Below are positions 34,196-45,190 of a stretch of 64,000 nt of DNA, in pieces (the first letter of the stretch is position 1; each line of letters opens with the position of its first letter). The notes beneath the pieces were generated by a model that worked only from the letters and a program-made list of their open reading frames with translations, ran no database searches and was not told the DNA's origin. The translations under genes were made by a program, and so were the position numbers. Source of the DNA: Dendrocalamus latiflorus (lineage: Eukaryota; Streptophyta; Magnoliopsida; Poales; Poaceae); assembly GCA_017311315.1 (NCBI GenBank), contig CM029650.1:21919374-21983373 (forward strand), given 5' to 3'.

Positions 34196-34800
34196 AGCTA
34201 AGAAGCTAGGATAAAACCGAAATTAAAAAAGTTAGAAGCTAGAAATTGAAGCTTAGATGAGCCGAGCCTAAGAAAGAAGAACAGAAGCATGGTTGATTTT
34301 TCAGTAGATGCTCACTGAAAAGAAGGCTGAAAGTAGAATAGGATTCTAGGCAAAGGAAAGAGCACTAGAATTTAATTGCCACCCTCGTCGATCGACCAGG
34401 ATTCCAGGTTCCACTTTCGCTCAAGAATAAAGCCACTTTTGCTCTAGATAGCGAACAAAAGCTAGCGAGTGCACTGAAAAGTCTGAAGCCCTGAAAGCCA
34501 ACCCTGAGATGCGTTCAGACGTGTCCAAATAGGCTTTTGATCACGAGGCTTTCCTACAAGTTGTTGCTGTGGCTCTGTCTATGCAGTTCAGTCTTACAAA
34601 AGAGAGTAGCTTTCAGAGTCCATGGTACGTGTCCTGCTTCTGCGTGCTGACCTCCTCCTCGATCGGCTATACTTAGGATTTGGCCGGCGTCTCGGGATTA
34701 CTTACTAGCACTCCCTACTTGCTGGTGCCGATGTGCATAGAGTATACTAACATGGCTCTATTCTTTTAGGGTTCTCGCTTTTGATTTTTACTTTTTTGAT
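34196..34800. other. possible nuclear insertion of plant mitochondrial DNA
   Basis: The composition changes sharply after the microsatellite. Words such as AAGAAAGAAGAACAGAAGC and GCTAGCGAGTGCACTGAAAA have the purine-rich, balanced-GC look of grass mitochondrial intergenic DNA. No organelle gene is recognised. This is an impression of style only. Confidence 0.25.
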
Positions 34801-35049
34801 TATTTTAAAAGTCTAAATAAATAGAACGATTTCTTGAAGCGGATTTTCTAAATGTCTTTTCGAGATCAAAACTGTATGGCCATCTGTATCGACGTCTCTA
34901 TTGTCTGATATTATCTTAAAAACACAAACAAAAACCAACGACTGCAAGCCAAGCCAAAAAATATGAGCCGTGTGCCAACAGATAAGCGCTTATCATAAGG
35001 TCTGTTTATATTAACTTTTGACTTTGGCTTATGAATAGTAACAGATTAT

Positions 35050-35235
35050 AAAAAAGTTTGTAGAGAGACACTCATGTGCGATATTGGCTGATACAAATGA
35101 AGTCACTATACTGTGTACTATAATTAACTAGTAGACTCCATCTTAAAAAGACACTATATTTAAAAGCAAGGTAATATAGAAAAATCATATCATTTACTAT
35201 AGATAAGTAACTTTTAGAAGTCAATACAACATGGT
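35050..35235. repeat. dispersed MITE-like family M, copy 2
   Basis: Collinear with 30895-31060 (CATGTGCGATATTGGCTGATA, AATGAAGTCACTA, CTTAAAAAGACACTA). Confidence 0.45.
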
Positions 35236-36880
35236 CTAGCCTTATCACATTGCTGTGATACCAAGAACCACTAAAAAAAGAAACATAGGTGTCCAACGCC
35301 GAAATTTGGGTATTTTTGGCCCTGTTTGGCACAGGAGTACCAAATATATGCTCCGCACAATCGTAATTCTATTTCTGACCCCCTCCCCAAGTATGGGACC
35401 CCGACGAGGTGACGCGTGCGTAGTCGTGCAGAGTGGGAGCGCGGCACTGATGCAGACCGGAGCCGACAGCTGGGACCCAGAGGGCGGAGGGTAGAGGGGC
35501 CGTGGGCCGGGGCGCACCGATGAATTGGCGGAGCTGTGGAAGGCAGAGCTGAAGATCCAGAGGGCACAAGAGGGATGAGGCGGTTGGTAGTGGCAGAATC
35601 AGCCAAGCTGCCGAGCTAGGGTTTGGAGTTAGGAGGAAGGAGCCTGGAGGGAAGAGGCACATGGGGTGAATTGTGAATGCGTGACTTGTGTCAGCCAGAG
35701 GGGCTACAGAAGGGGAGCTAAAGGTTTAGAGGTTAATGGGCCTGGTGATGGCATTGAGACCCATTGAAGTTAATGGATTAGGACCGAGGCTATAACCTTA
35801 GCCCAAGCCCTAGGTCCACCCTTATACATAATGTTTCCTAGCCAAACATACTCCCCATATTACTCCGGGGGAGTCCGCGCGCGCTGAGGGCATCCACCTC
35901 GCCCCCCTGCGCTCGGTTGGCCGGCGCGTGGGGCGCGAATCTTCATACGGTCGGCCGAGCGTTTTTGCGAAAAAACCCCTCTATTTTTCTGAAATTACGT
36001 AAAGGTCCTTGATTCTCGCAAAAAGGTCCCTGGCAGTTTTTAAAGCGCTTTTTCTGAAAACACCCCTCCAAATCTTTTATACTTTGCGGGATAGCTCCCC
36101 GCGGTTTTCTAAATTACGTACGGGTCCTCGTTTAGTTACGTACAGGTCCTCGATTTTTTTACGAAAACGACCTTGGGCTTTTCCGAAAATACACATGTGC
36201 CCTCGATTTTTTTAAAAAAACTCCTCACGAATTATCGTCTCTTCTACTTCGATACACACGATGGCTGCGCGCGGCGTGACGTCGCGCCTATGAGGCTAGT
36301 TTTTTTTCATACGACTTCTAAATTCTAATCCTAACATCGTGTAGGAACCGAACAACTTGAATGCATTTAGCGTTCAAAACATATGCCCTGTCCATCAATT
36401 GCCTTGGAGGTTTCTTGCTTTCCTACCGACGCTTCATTCCCAAAAGCAGAGCCACGTGGCTCAAATGCCCATGAAGAGGAATACAGAAACATTACTCTTG
36501 TTTTTTAAAGCGACGTTAATAGTTTTTGTATGCTTAATATTGTAGTGAGTGATAGAGACGTTGACGCGGATAATATATGTAGTTTTGAACTTAAAAAGCT
36601 ATTTAAATATCTACTTTAAAATCTATTATATTAATTTTAATTTTTGGGAAAGTCAAAAACCTTTTAAAAAAACAAAGAGGGCTTTGCCGAGGCGCCAGGC
36701 CACTACGGACTTTGTCAGCTATCTCACGCAAGTTTCGCATAAACGGTTGTACAATTCTCTGTCTACGATCAATCAGCTCGAAGATACTGCTCCATACTTT
36801 GCATTTAAATTGAGCTACTGCTGTAACATGCAGGAGGTATGCATCCATCCATATCATAGGGTCTATTCTTTAAGTTAAAA
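35236..36880. other. intergenic DNA with a GC-rich island and C-rich simple words
   Basis: 35330-35700 is GC-rich with overlapping short ORFs on the minus strand (Pro/Ser/Arg-rich), none recognised. 35960-36230 repeats GAAAACxxCCCTC/GGTCCTCG-type words, an old repeat. Nothing else is supported. Confidence 0.35.
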
Positions 36881-37095
36881 GCTAGTGATTTTTGATTTTT
36901 GCTATAGTACCTAACTTACAAATGGAGTATTTTCTCAAGACGGGGTCTACAAGTTAAACGATCTACACGTTAAAAGCTCAATATCTGTACCAACCAAAAT
37001 CGCAAGTGATGATTTGTCTCTCCGTAATCTATACCGTAAACAGCCAAAATCCAAAAATTTCAGCCAAAAGCCATAAGCCACAGCCGAAAAGAACA
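36880..37095. repeat. dispersed MITE-like family M, copy 3 (inverted, diverged)
   Basis: On the minus strand it reads GGCTGTGGCTTATGGCTTTT, then GATTTTGGTTGGTAC and TGTAGACCCCGTCTTGAGAA, in the same order as copies 1 and 2. Confidence 0.4.
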
Positions 37096-37269
37096 GGTCC
37101 ATAGCCTGCTGGACCAGGGCGGAGCCAGGAGTTGGATATGGGGGGACAACATGGATAATAAGTAGAGTAAAACCATGCCAGATTTACCGATCCAATAGTC
37201 ACATATTGATGTAGGAGCATTCCAGTCGTCCATGGTGCATCCTGCGGCCCTGATGTACGTACGCTGCGT

Positions 37270-37731
37270 TCATCGGAGGACACGGCTGCACAGCCGCGAC
37301 ACATCGGACGGCTGCACGGGCTTCAGCAAGAAATCCTCTGCTCCTTCCTCCAAGCACCTGACGAACCAAAAACGTGTCAAGAAGAAGAAAATAAGTAAAC
37401 TAGTAGTAAACAAGCAAGAGAATGGCTTCGGTGCTTAGGCATGGGTACCCATACCACATATACAACTAACCTGTTGATCCTTGTAGGCACGTTCTCCGAG
37501 GACATGATCACCACGGGGATCTCCCTCAGCCTGGACGACTCCTGCATGCACGCCGTTTCCATCGCCATATGAAAAAGTTAATGATCTTGTTGCTGTGCAT
37601 ACATGACATACTATGAAATTTGACATGGAAGGAAAGGTTATTGTGCCATATACCTTGACCTTCTTGAGCAGCTCATACCCAGTCATCTCCGGCATCCAGT
37701 AGTCAGTGATTATCATGCTCACATTGGGCTC
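37270..37731 (-). pseudogene. type-A response regulator, last three exons only
   Basis: Type-A response regulators are receiver-domain proteins that take phosphate from cytokinin phosphorelays and damp the signal. Three minus-strand exons join in phase with GT-AG borders: 37654-37731 (NVSMIITDYWMPEMTGYELL, with the phospho-accepting Asp in TDY), 37471-37541 (LREIPVVIMSSENVPTRIN) and 37270-37357 (CLEEGAEDFLLKPVQPSDV, with the conserved Lys), ending at TGA 37270-37272. The N-terminal exons with the acidic pair that binds magnesium are not found upstream, to about 40 kb. The piece is a truncated or translocated fragment and cannot fold as a full receiver domain, though its exons have no lesions. 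Confidence 0.8.
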
Positions 37732-37942
37732 CTGCAAGTTGCAGTTCAGTTTCGAATACGAAGCTGCCGCCTGCCGGCCTGCCGCCCGCAACGCGAATAC
37801 GAAGCGTTCAGTTTTGAATACCCGCGACCTCGAAACTGAAGCGTCATAAAGATTAATTACTTAATTAGTAGAAGCCGGTTGGGGGTGCCAGGCCCCCCCT
37901 CTCTTCGCCACTGTGCCGGACAACATACATGGAAGCTGCTTA

Positions 37943-38252
37943 GAGCACTCCCAATGCAGAAACTATGGATGGTTTCTATGGTATTAAATAAGGTGCGTAA
38001 GCAAAATGATGATATGTCATTGTAGTTAAGGAGTAGAGATAAGGAAATGGTTTCTTATATAGAAACCATGTCTACACAGGAACCAAGGTAGAAAGAGCTG
38101 TGATAGGTAGATGATAGGAGAGAGAAGATAGATGATTGGATGAAAATTTTATTTGTAGAAACTATCCATTGGGAGTATAGTTTCTATGGGTAGTGTCTAC
38201 ATTAATTGGCAAGTATAGAAACTATCTCATAGTTTCTGCATTGGGAGTGCCC
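37943..38252. mobile_element. Tourist-like MITE (PIF/Harbinger)
   Basis: 310 bp with inverted ends GAGCACTCCCAATGCAGAAA / TTTCTGCATTGGGAGTGCCC, flanked by TTA (37940-37942; 38253-38255). The interior repeats GAAACTAT/ATAGTTTC. Confidence 0.85.
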
Positions 38253-38283
38253 TTATAGAATCCTACTGCTACACTAACCCTTA

Positions 38284-39533
38284 GAGCATCTCCAGCAGGA
38301 GCCCTCAAATCAGAGCCCCTACTTTTGATTTGAGGGCTCCCCCTACTTTTAAGGGCCCTGTTTTTTGAGTTGAACTCCAGCAGAAGCCTTCAAATCAGGG
38401 CCCTCAAATTCATTCCAACTGAGAATGACATGTAGAAACCACTCGTCATTCTCAAATTTCTCTACCCCTCCTCTCCTCCACCCGTACGCTCTCCGCTCGT
38501 CCACCGCGCCTCCTCCTCTCCTCCACCCGCGCCTCCTCCTCTCCTCTCAGCCCACCCGCTCCCACGCCCCGCCGCAGCCGCGCGCCTCGCCTCGCCCGCC
38601 CTCCGCCTCCGCTCGGGCCCCTCCCTCTCCGCCGCGCTCTCCACGCTCCTCTCCGCCACGCTCTCCACGCTCCCCTCCCCGCTCGGGCCCCTCCCTCTCC
38701 GCCGCGCTCTCCATGCTCCCCTCCTCGCCGCGCGCCTCCCGCCGGCCACCCACTCCTCCGACCTCCTCGCCCTCTTCGACGACGCCCTCGCCCACCTTCA
38801 ACCCCCGACTGACTCTTCCTCACCCCCGGCTGGCCGCCGCGGTTTCCACCGCCGCCTCCCCATCGGTCGACCCCGGACCGATTCCGCTCGGTGGGAGCCG
38901 CACCCTGGCACCCTGCAGCCTCCCCCACCGCCGGCCGGCGTCCTCCGCCACGCGAGCTCCCCCGCCACGGTCGCCTCCCCGCGCCGTTGCCCGTGCTCGT
39001 CGCCGGCTCAACCTGGCCTCCTTCCGGCCGCCTCGGTAGCTCAGGTGAGCTTCTACCACCTTGCTCATGCTCGCGCACACCTCCCTTCTTCCCCCCACCC
39101 CTTCGGCCACCGGCGCCTCTTTTCTCCTCCACCGCCGGCCTAGAGTCGACGGAGGAGCGGGGAGCGGGAAGACGAGCGGCCGGGCAGGGCGGGCTGCCGG
39201 GCGGTGGCGAGATCTGGGCGGGGGCAGGCCGTTGGAGGGGAAGAGGAACCGGGCGAAGGCGGGCGGCGGCGCGGAACCGGGCAAAGGCGGGCGGCGGCGC
39301 GGAACCGGGCAAAGGCGGGCGGCGGCGCGGAACTGTCGATGCCCGCGAGTGAAAACCATCAAAACAGAAAAATAGGGGCTCCCTCCAGACCCCCAGGAAT
39401 GAGGGCTGGAGGGGGGATTTGAGGGGCCCCTCAAATTTGAGGGCTCTAGTAGGGGCCTGCTGGATCTCTGTTTTTGTCTCAAACCCTCAAAATTAGTTTT
39501 AAGGGCTCAAATAGGGCCCTACTGGAGATGCTC
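38284..39533. mobile_element. 1.25-kb Tourist-type element carrying a GC-rich, exon-like cargo
   Basis: Ends GAGCATCTCCAGCAGGAGCC / GGGCCCTACTGGAGATGCTC are inverted repeats, with TTA on both sides (38281-38283; 39534-39536), as in PIF/Harbinger. Subterminal GGGCCCTCAAAT/ATTTGAGGG words are also mirrored. The interior, about 38460-39350, is very GC-rich with long Pro/Ser/Arg frames on both strands (38425-39039 +, 38452-39312 -) and internal duplications (CCGCTCGGGCCCCTCCCTCT twice; GGCGCGGAACCGGGCAAAGG repeated). No transposase was found. The cargo looks like a captured host 5' exon; which frame, if any, was coding is unclear. Confidence 0.65.
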
Positions 39534-39539
39534 TTAAAA

Positions 39540-40761
39540 GTCACTTTTGTTATCAGATTATCAATCGGAAAAGACAAAAAGTGGAAGTTAATCTTACCAA
39601 ATAACGTGCCAGAGGTATGCATCGACTCAATAAGGCATAAGGCAAACTAGTTGGTTGGACCGTGTACGCATAGGAGATGGTACCAGTTACGGCTATGCTC
39701 CAACGGCCTTAACTTTCGGCTGCGGCCGTTAGCTTTTAATTAAAATTATATTTTACCGGCCGTTACTTTTTCTAATCATTTAATTAAAAAATAAAATAGA
39801 AAATATTATTATATCTTTATAGACAATAAAAAATAAAAAAACTAAAAAAGAAACCTATATTTTAAATGGATTTTAGTTTCAGAGCTAAAAACCGAAACCA
39901 TTTGGAGTGGCCTAAGAACAAGACAATGGACGTATGGCTTCTTGGCCGATGTTGTAAACGATAAAATTTACTAAAAATTAGTTAACGATAAGATTGTTGT
40001 TGAATAATACAGGTAGCTCGTGCCTTTCGTGTGGATGCACGGGGAACGACCCGTGACCATAGACAAGAAATTGATGCCTGAGACGTTACTCGTTGACCGG
40101 CCATTAATCTATATCAACCTAAAGACTCGGTCAACTGCAGCCCAGAAAAACCAAAACCGCGTGTCCCAATGGTTCGTAATCTTGAAAATAAGTTTCCGTT
40201 TAAAAGTTCTATGGCTTTTTAGTAGAAATAATATTATATTAGCTATTATCATTTTTAGGTATTTAATTAAAAAACATAAATAAAAATGATAAAAATAAAA
40301 ATACCGTTATGTCTCTATAAATAATACAAAATAATGAAAAAAAGAAAAATAAACTGGTTAAAACAAGGTCTAAGGCGGTCCATCATCATAATTTTCTTCT
40401 ACTACTCCACGAATTAGCTTCATGGAGGAACATTAATTACCTCTTGTTCCGTTACGTTTACTCCACAAATTACTCGATGCATGCATAGGCACATGTACCG
40501 CACATCTGGCAGGTTGGTCGCTGGTCAGCGGGCCCAACGAATCGAGCCAACACACCGTCCCGTGCCAGAAAACCACGCATCGATCATTTCTCGTCTTGTC
40601 TTCTCTCCTATCTTCTCGTGTCTGGGCCAATGGATCGGTTTAGGTGTAGGAAAGGGGCGTTTGAAACAGGATCCGTGCACAAAATATTACTATAGCAACC
40701 TTTTTGTTTTTTCAAATTTAAACCTTAAACAACTGTTTTATTTATAAATTTAACCTCATCT
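39540..40761. other. intergenic DNA without recognised gene
   Basis: AT-rich stretches (39770-39860; 40200-40340) and short ORFs; nothing supported. Confidence 0.35.
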
Positions 40762-40766
40762 GTGAA

Positions 40767-40996
40767 TGTTGTAGGGGTGGCCCCCACCAAGCCCAGCAGG
40801 CCTGTTAGGAGGTTATAAGAACCAGAGTAACATGTGTAATGACATAAGTGCCCCTAATAGGGATGTGCGGATGTAAGGGCATGACTGTAAAAGCATACTC
40901 CATGTGAATATATATATTCGGATGAGGGGGAGGGTGAGCCAGAACACTCCCACCTCTCCACTACCATCTCTCTCTGTTTGGTCTGTAACCACAACA
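40767..40996 (+). repeat. 5' LTR of the composite Tat element
   Basis: 230 bp, short for a plant gypsy element. TGTTGT...ACAACA ends; TATA-like GGTTATAAG at about 40810. Against the 3' LTR: two substitutions and two small indels by eye. Confidence 0.93.
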
Positions 40997-40998
40997 GT

Positions 40999-41015
40999 TG
41001 GCGCCGTCCGTGGGG
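40999..41015 (+). other. primer-binding site (TGGCGCCGTCCGTGGGG)
   Basis: Two bases after the LTR end. The TGGCGCCGT(C/T)(C/T)GTGGG pattern is the primer site seen in plant Tat/Retand-type elements. Confidence 0.85.
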
Positions 41016-41050
41016 AGGACAAGGACAAGCCCGAAGACCGAAGAAGAAGA

Positions 41051-43285
41051 ATGGCACCGAAAAAAGCTTCATCAGCGGCGGCGAAGGGAAAGAAGACGGC
41101 TGGGTCGAAGCGGCGCGTGAAGACCAGGGCTTCGGCATCAGCCGCCGAAGGAACTGGCGGCGGCGTAGGCACAGTGGTTGCGGGCGTCGACGCTCGCGCT
41201 ACAACGACCGACCCCGCCAGCGCCGCTACAACGACATCCAACCCCGTCGCTGGCACTGCAACGATAGCCCCCGCCACCCTCGCCGGCAGCGCGGATTAGA
41301 CGGCCGGGGGAAGCCGCAACGAAGCATCCGGCGGATCCGGAGATCGTGAGGCGATGGCCCCTGCACCGACCCGTCCGCCGGGTGTTCCGGCGACCCCGAC
41401 GGCACCTGCAGTGGAAAGCGCCCTACTAGCAGCCCTCAACGCGTTCCAGCGGGAGCTAGGGAACCTTCGCGGAGCCGTCCGAGATATACAAGAGGCTCGG
41501 AGCCAGCAGGCCGCGCCAGCAGTCGCGCCCGAGCCCACGCCGGCGAGGACAGACAGCCGCAAAGCCCCCACGTCTAGCCGCGTGCTGCTGAGACGCGTAG
41601 ATCCGGAGTCCCCGCTTTCGGCGGGGCTGCAGCAGGCGGCGTGGCCTGAAGACTTCAAGTTCCCTAACGTCACCGACCCGTACAAAGGCGACACGGATCC
41701 TCGCGAGTTCGTGCGCGTGTACGAAACCGCGATCGAGGCCGCGGGCGGAGACGACACCACGAAGGCGAAGGGACTCCCCCTCGCGCTGCAAGGAGTGGCG
41801 CTCTCTTGGTTTTTTACCATAGAGCCGGGCTCCATCTGCGCGTGGGAGCAGCTCCGCGACCGCCTTCACAACAACTTCCAAGGAAACTACGTCGAGCGAG
41901 TCGATGCGGACCAACTCTTCGCTGTGAAGCAAAGACCCTCGGAGAAGCTCCGGGACTACTTCAAGCGCTTTGCCAAGATTCGATGCCAAGTAAAAGACGT
42001 TAACAAAACCACCATCGTTAATGCAGCCATACAGGGCCTTCGTCCGGGCCCGATGGCCGAGTACAACGCGCGGAGACCAATCAAGACAGTCGCCAAGCTC
42101 TTTGATAAAATGGACGAGTATGCACGGGCGGAGGAGGATGCGCGAAGACGCAGCATTACCGCCCTCGGCCTCGCCCATGAGGAGCGCCCCCCGCGCGAAG
42201 TGGGGGCGGGTGGCCCTCCCTCGAAGAAGGGCCGCAGCCGAGAGCCCCGAGGAGGCCCTCCCCGAGGCAGTGCTCCCGGGGTACAGGAAGGCTCTTCAAG
42301 GAGCAGGCATAAACCTCGGCGCCGCCAACGCAGGTCACAGGCGGCCCATCATGTCCTCGACACCGAGAGCGCCCGCCAAGGACCCGATCCCGCCTCATGC
42401 AGGGGAGGCTGGGGATCGGAAGGCGGACTTGATTGCGGCGGCCAACCCCACGCAGAACAAGAGCTCCTACACTATGGCAAGTGGTGCGAGGTACATGGCT
42501 ACGGTGATCATTACACAAGGGCATGCACCGCAGTCATGGAGATGCGGAGGGTGACGGCCGGGTCTCGGGCTCTGCCTCCTCGGCCCCTCGCTGGAGCCCA
42601 CGTGGGGCACCCAAGGGGCAGCCCCCTACGAGCCGCCGCAATGGAGGGCGCGCAGCATCGCACTGTCAGCGTCATCACCGGAGGCTCCTCATCAAGGGCC
42701 CCCGGGGAGCAGCCGCAATTGTGGATGCCGCCCCGCAACATCACCTTCGGCTTGAACGACGCTAGGGGTGTGGAGTACCCTCACCAAGACCCTCTAGTCA
42801 TCCAGGCCCACATAGCACGCTGTGACGTCAGGCGCGTCCTTGTCGATGGGGGAAGCTCCGCGAATATCTTGTTCGCAGAGGCCCTCGACCGTATGGGGAT
42901 CCCCCGAAGCCGGCTAGAGCAGCCAGGAGCTCCACTTCAAGGCTTCGAGGGTCAACCGCTGCAGGCCTTGGGGCACGTGTCCCTCCCGGTCACCTTCCGT
43001 CAGGAGGGCAACAAGGGTAACATCCAGACCGAGCATGTCATCTTCGACGTCGTAGATATCCCACATCCCTACAACGCCATACTGGGGCGACCCGCCATCA
43101 ACTCGTTCGAGGCGATTCCACACTACGCTTTTTTGTGTGTGAAGCTCCCGGGCCCAGAGGGTGTTATCACCGTCTTCGGCGATCAAGACCTGGCCAGGCG
43201 TGCTGAGGTCGGCAGCCGCGTTCCGCATCGCCCGGTGCATGCCCTCTCCGGCACGCTCGGCGATGGGCCTTCCGCCCCCGGATAG
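41051..43285 (+). pseudogene. Gag-protease of the Tat element (two in-frame TAGs)
   Basis: One frame from ATG 41051, with TAG at 41297-41299, open again to TAG 43283-43285. The N-terminus is Lys/Ala-rich and basic. The Gag core (FPNVTDPYKGDTDPREFVRV, about 41660-41720; GVALSWFFTIEPGSICAWEQ; FAVKQRPSEKLRDYFKRFAK) fits the retrotransposon gag family. A Cys/His cluster (CEVHGYGDHYTRAC, near 42490) stands where nucleocapsid binding is expected. Protease has RRVLVDGGSSANILF near 42830-42880. An alternative start is ATG 41354, just after the first TAG. Both TAGs are followed by ACG and could be CAG-to-TAG changes or, less likely, read-through sites. Confidence 0.85.
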
Positions 43286-45190
43286 ACGCCCAAGCCTCGG
43301 CCCGAGGGCGGAGTCAAGAAGGTGCCGCTCCAGGCGGAGTGGCAGTTTGTGTCCATCGGCGAGGGGCTCCCACCAGGGGTCGAACGGGATCTGCTCCGAG
43401 TGCTTCAGAAAAACGTTGACATTTTCGTATGGTCCCCAGAGGACATCAAGGGCGTAGACCGAACAGTAATCGAGCATCGCTTGGCGGTCCGCCCTGACGC
43501 CAAGCCGGTCAAGCAAAGGCTTCGGCGTATGTCGATGGATCGGCAGCAGGCGGCCAAAGCAGAGGTGGCGAAGCTTCTTCGGGCCGGGGTCATCCGCGAG
43601 GTCCACCATCCAGAGTGGCTCGCTAACCCAGTACTAGTCAAAAAGGCCAGCGGGGCCTGGCGTATGTGCATCGACTTCACGGCACTCAACAAGGCGTGCC
43701 CAAAGGACAATTACCCCTTGCCGCGCATCGATCAGCTGGTCGACGCCACCACTGGGTGCGAACTCATGAGTTTCCTGGACGCCTATTCCGGCTACCACCA
43801 GGTGTACATGGCCGAAGACAACGAGGAGAAGACCAGTTTCATCACACCACTTGGGACGTTCTGCTTCGTCAGAATGCCCTTTGGCTTGAAGAACGTAGGC
43901 GCTACCTTTACCCGCCTCGTCGCTATTGCCCTGGCCGCCCAGCTCGGGAGGAACGTCGAAGCTTACGTCGATGACGTGGTGGTCAAAACCCGGCAGCTCG
44001 CTTCGCATGGCCGGGACCTCCAGGAGACCTTCGACAACCTCCGGAAGGCGGGCATCAAGCTCAACCCCGACAAATGTGTCTTCGGGGTGCAGGCGGGCAA
44101 ACTTCTAGGTTTCCTCGTGTCCGGACGAGGCATCCAGGCGAACCCCGACAAAGTAGACGCCATCCTAGGTATGGAGCCGCCCAAGACAGCGAGGGAGGTC
44201 CAGAGGCTGGCGGGCCGCATGGCAGCACTAAGCCGCTTCCTATCCAGGGCGGCGGAGCGGGGCTTGCCATTTTTCAAGACACTCCGCGGGTGCGATGGAT
44301 TTCGTTGGGACGGAGATTGCACGAAGGCCTTCAACGAGCTCAAGGAGCACCTGGCCAGCCTCCCCGCTCTGGTCGCCCCAGCACCAGAGGCTCCCCTCCT
44401 GCTCTATCTAGCCGCGTCAGCCACCGCGGTCAGCGCCGTCCTCGTTTTAGAGGAAGGCGCCATACAGCGGCCTGTATACTTTGTCTCTGAAGCCCTCCAA
44501 GGCGCCAAGACAAGATACACGGAGCTTGAGAAGCTCGGCTACGCACTGGTCATGGCCTCCAGGAAGCTTCGGCATTATTTTCTGGCCCACCCGATCACAG
44601 TGCCTTCCTCATTCCCTCTGGCAGAGATGTTACACAACAAGGAGTCCACAGGGCGCATCGGCAAATGGGCTGCCGAGCTCGCCCCCTTCTCCTTGACGTA
44701 TGCTTCACGAATGGCAATCAAATCCCAAGTCCTTGCAGATTTTCTCACCGAATGGACTCCGCCGGCCCAACTCGTCCAGACGCACGATGACCCCGTCTGG
44801 ACGCTCACCATCGACGGAGCTTACGGCGTCGCGGGCGCGGGCGTAGGAGCAGTGATCGTCACGCCCGAAGGACAGCGTTTGCTATACTCGGCGCGCCTTT
44901 CCTTCCCCGCCACAAACAACACGGCTGAATACGAGGTGCTGCTATTTGGCCTGGCGAAGCTCAAAGCAGTCGGCGCGAGACGGGTGCTAGTCCGCACCGA
45001 CTCGCGCTTGGTGGCTGGTCATGTGGACAAGTCATATCAAGCCAAGGACCCTGAGTTGGCCAAGTACCTCGCGGCTGTGAGGGCGAGGGAGAGGCACTTT
45101 TTGGGCGTCACCGTCAAGGCCATCCTCCGCGCGGAGAACGAGCAGGCAGACGCCCTCGCTAAGGCGGCAAGCCAGCAGCTGCCCCCCTGA
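43286..45190 (+). CDS. Pol of the Tat element: RT, RNase H and second RNase H
   Basis: Same frame as Gag-protease, directly after its TAG. RT covers about 43490-44120 (WRMCIDFTALNKACPKDNYP; FLDAYSGYHQV; VEAYVDDVVVK, the YVDD catalytic box). The retroviral-type RNase H/connection follows (LLLYLAASATAVSAVLV; RYTELEKLGYALVMASRKLR). A second RNase H at 44800-45170 has the four acidic positions in TIDGA, NNTAEYE, RTDSRL and ENEQADALAK; an added RNase H is a known mark of the Tat clade. The frame ends at TGA 45188-45190, where one extra base seems to throw integrase out of frame. The RT and RNase H domains have no stop. Confidence 0.85.
   Translation, partial: TPKPRPEGGVKKVPLQAEWQFVSIGEGLPPGVERDLLRVLQKNVDIFVWSPEDIKGVDRTVIEHRLAVRPDAKPVKQRLRRMSMDRQQAAKAEVAKLLRAGVIREVHHPEWLANPVLVKKASGAWRMCIDFTALNKACPKDNYPLPRIDQLVDATTGCELMSFLDAYSGYHQVYMAEDNEEKTSFITPLGTFCFVRMPFGLKNVGATFTRLVAIALAAQLGRNVEAYVDDVVVKTRQLASHGRDLQETFDNLRKAGIKLNPDKCVFGVQAGKLLGFLVSGRGIQANPDKVDAILGMEPPKTAREVQRLAGRMAALSRFLSRAAERGLPFFKTLRGCDGFRWDGDCTKAFNELKEHLASLPALVAPAPEAPLLLYLAASATAVSAVLVLEEGAIQRPVYFVSEALQGAKTRYTELEKLGYALVMASRKLRHYFLAHPITVPSSFPLAEMLHNKESTGRIGKWAAELAPFSLTYASRMAIKSQVLADFLTEWTPPAQLVQTHDDPVWTLTIDGAYGVAGAGVGAVIVTPEGQRLLYSARLSFPATNNTAEYEVLLFGLAKLKAVGARRVLVRTDSRLVAGHVDKSYQAKDPELAKYLAAVRARERHFLGVTVKAILRAENEQADALAKAASQQLPP

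Noticed and set aside
38452..39312. 286-residue minus-strand Arg/Gly-rich ORF as a host gene
   Set aside because: Low-complexity, lies inside a Tourist-type element, and overlaps equally long plus-strand frames; I keep it only as undefined cargo.
41456..42178. 240-residue minus-strand ORF over gag
   Set aside because: Antisense shadow of the Gag core, produced by high third-position GC.
42914..43609. 231-residue minus-strand ORF in the protease/RT region
   Set aside because: Shadow of the GC-rich gag-pol coding strand; no domain and no conservation expected.
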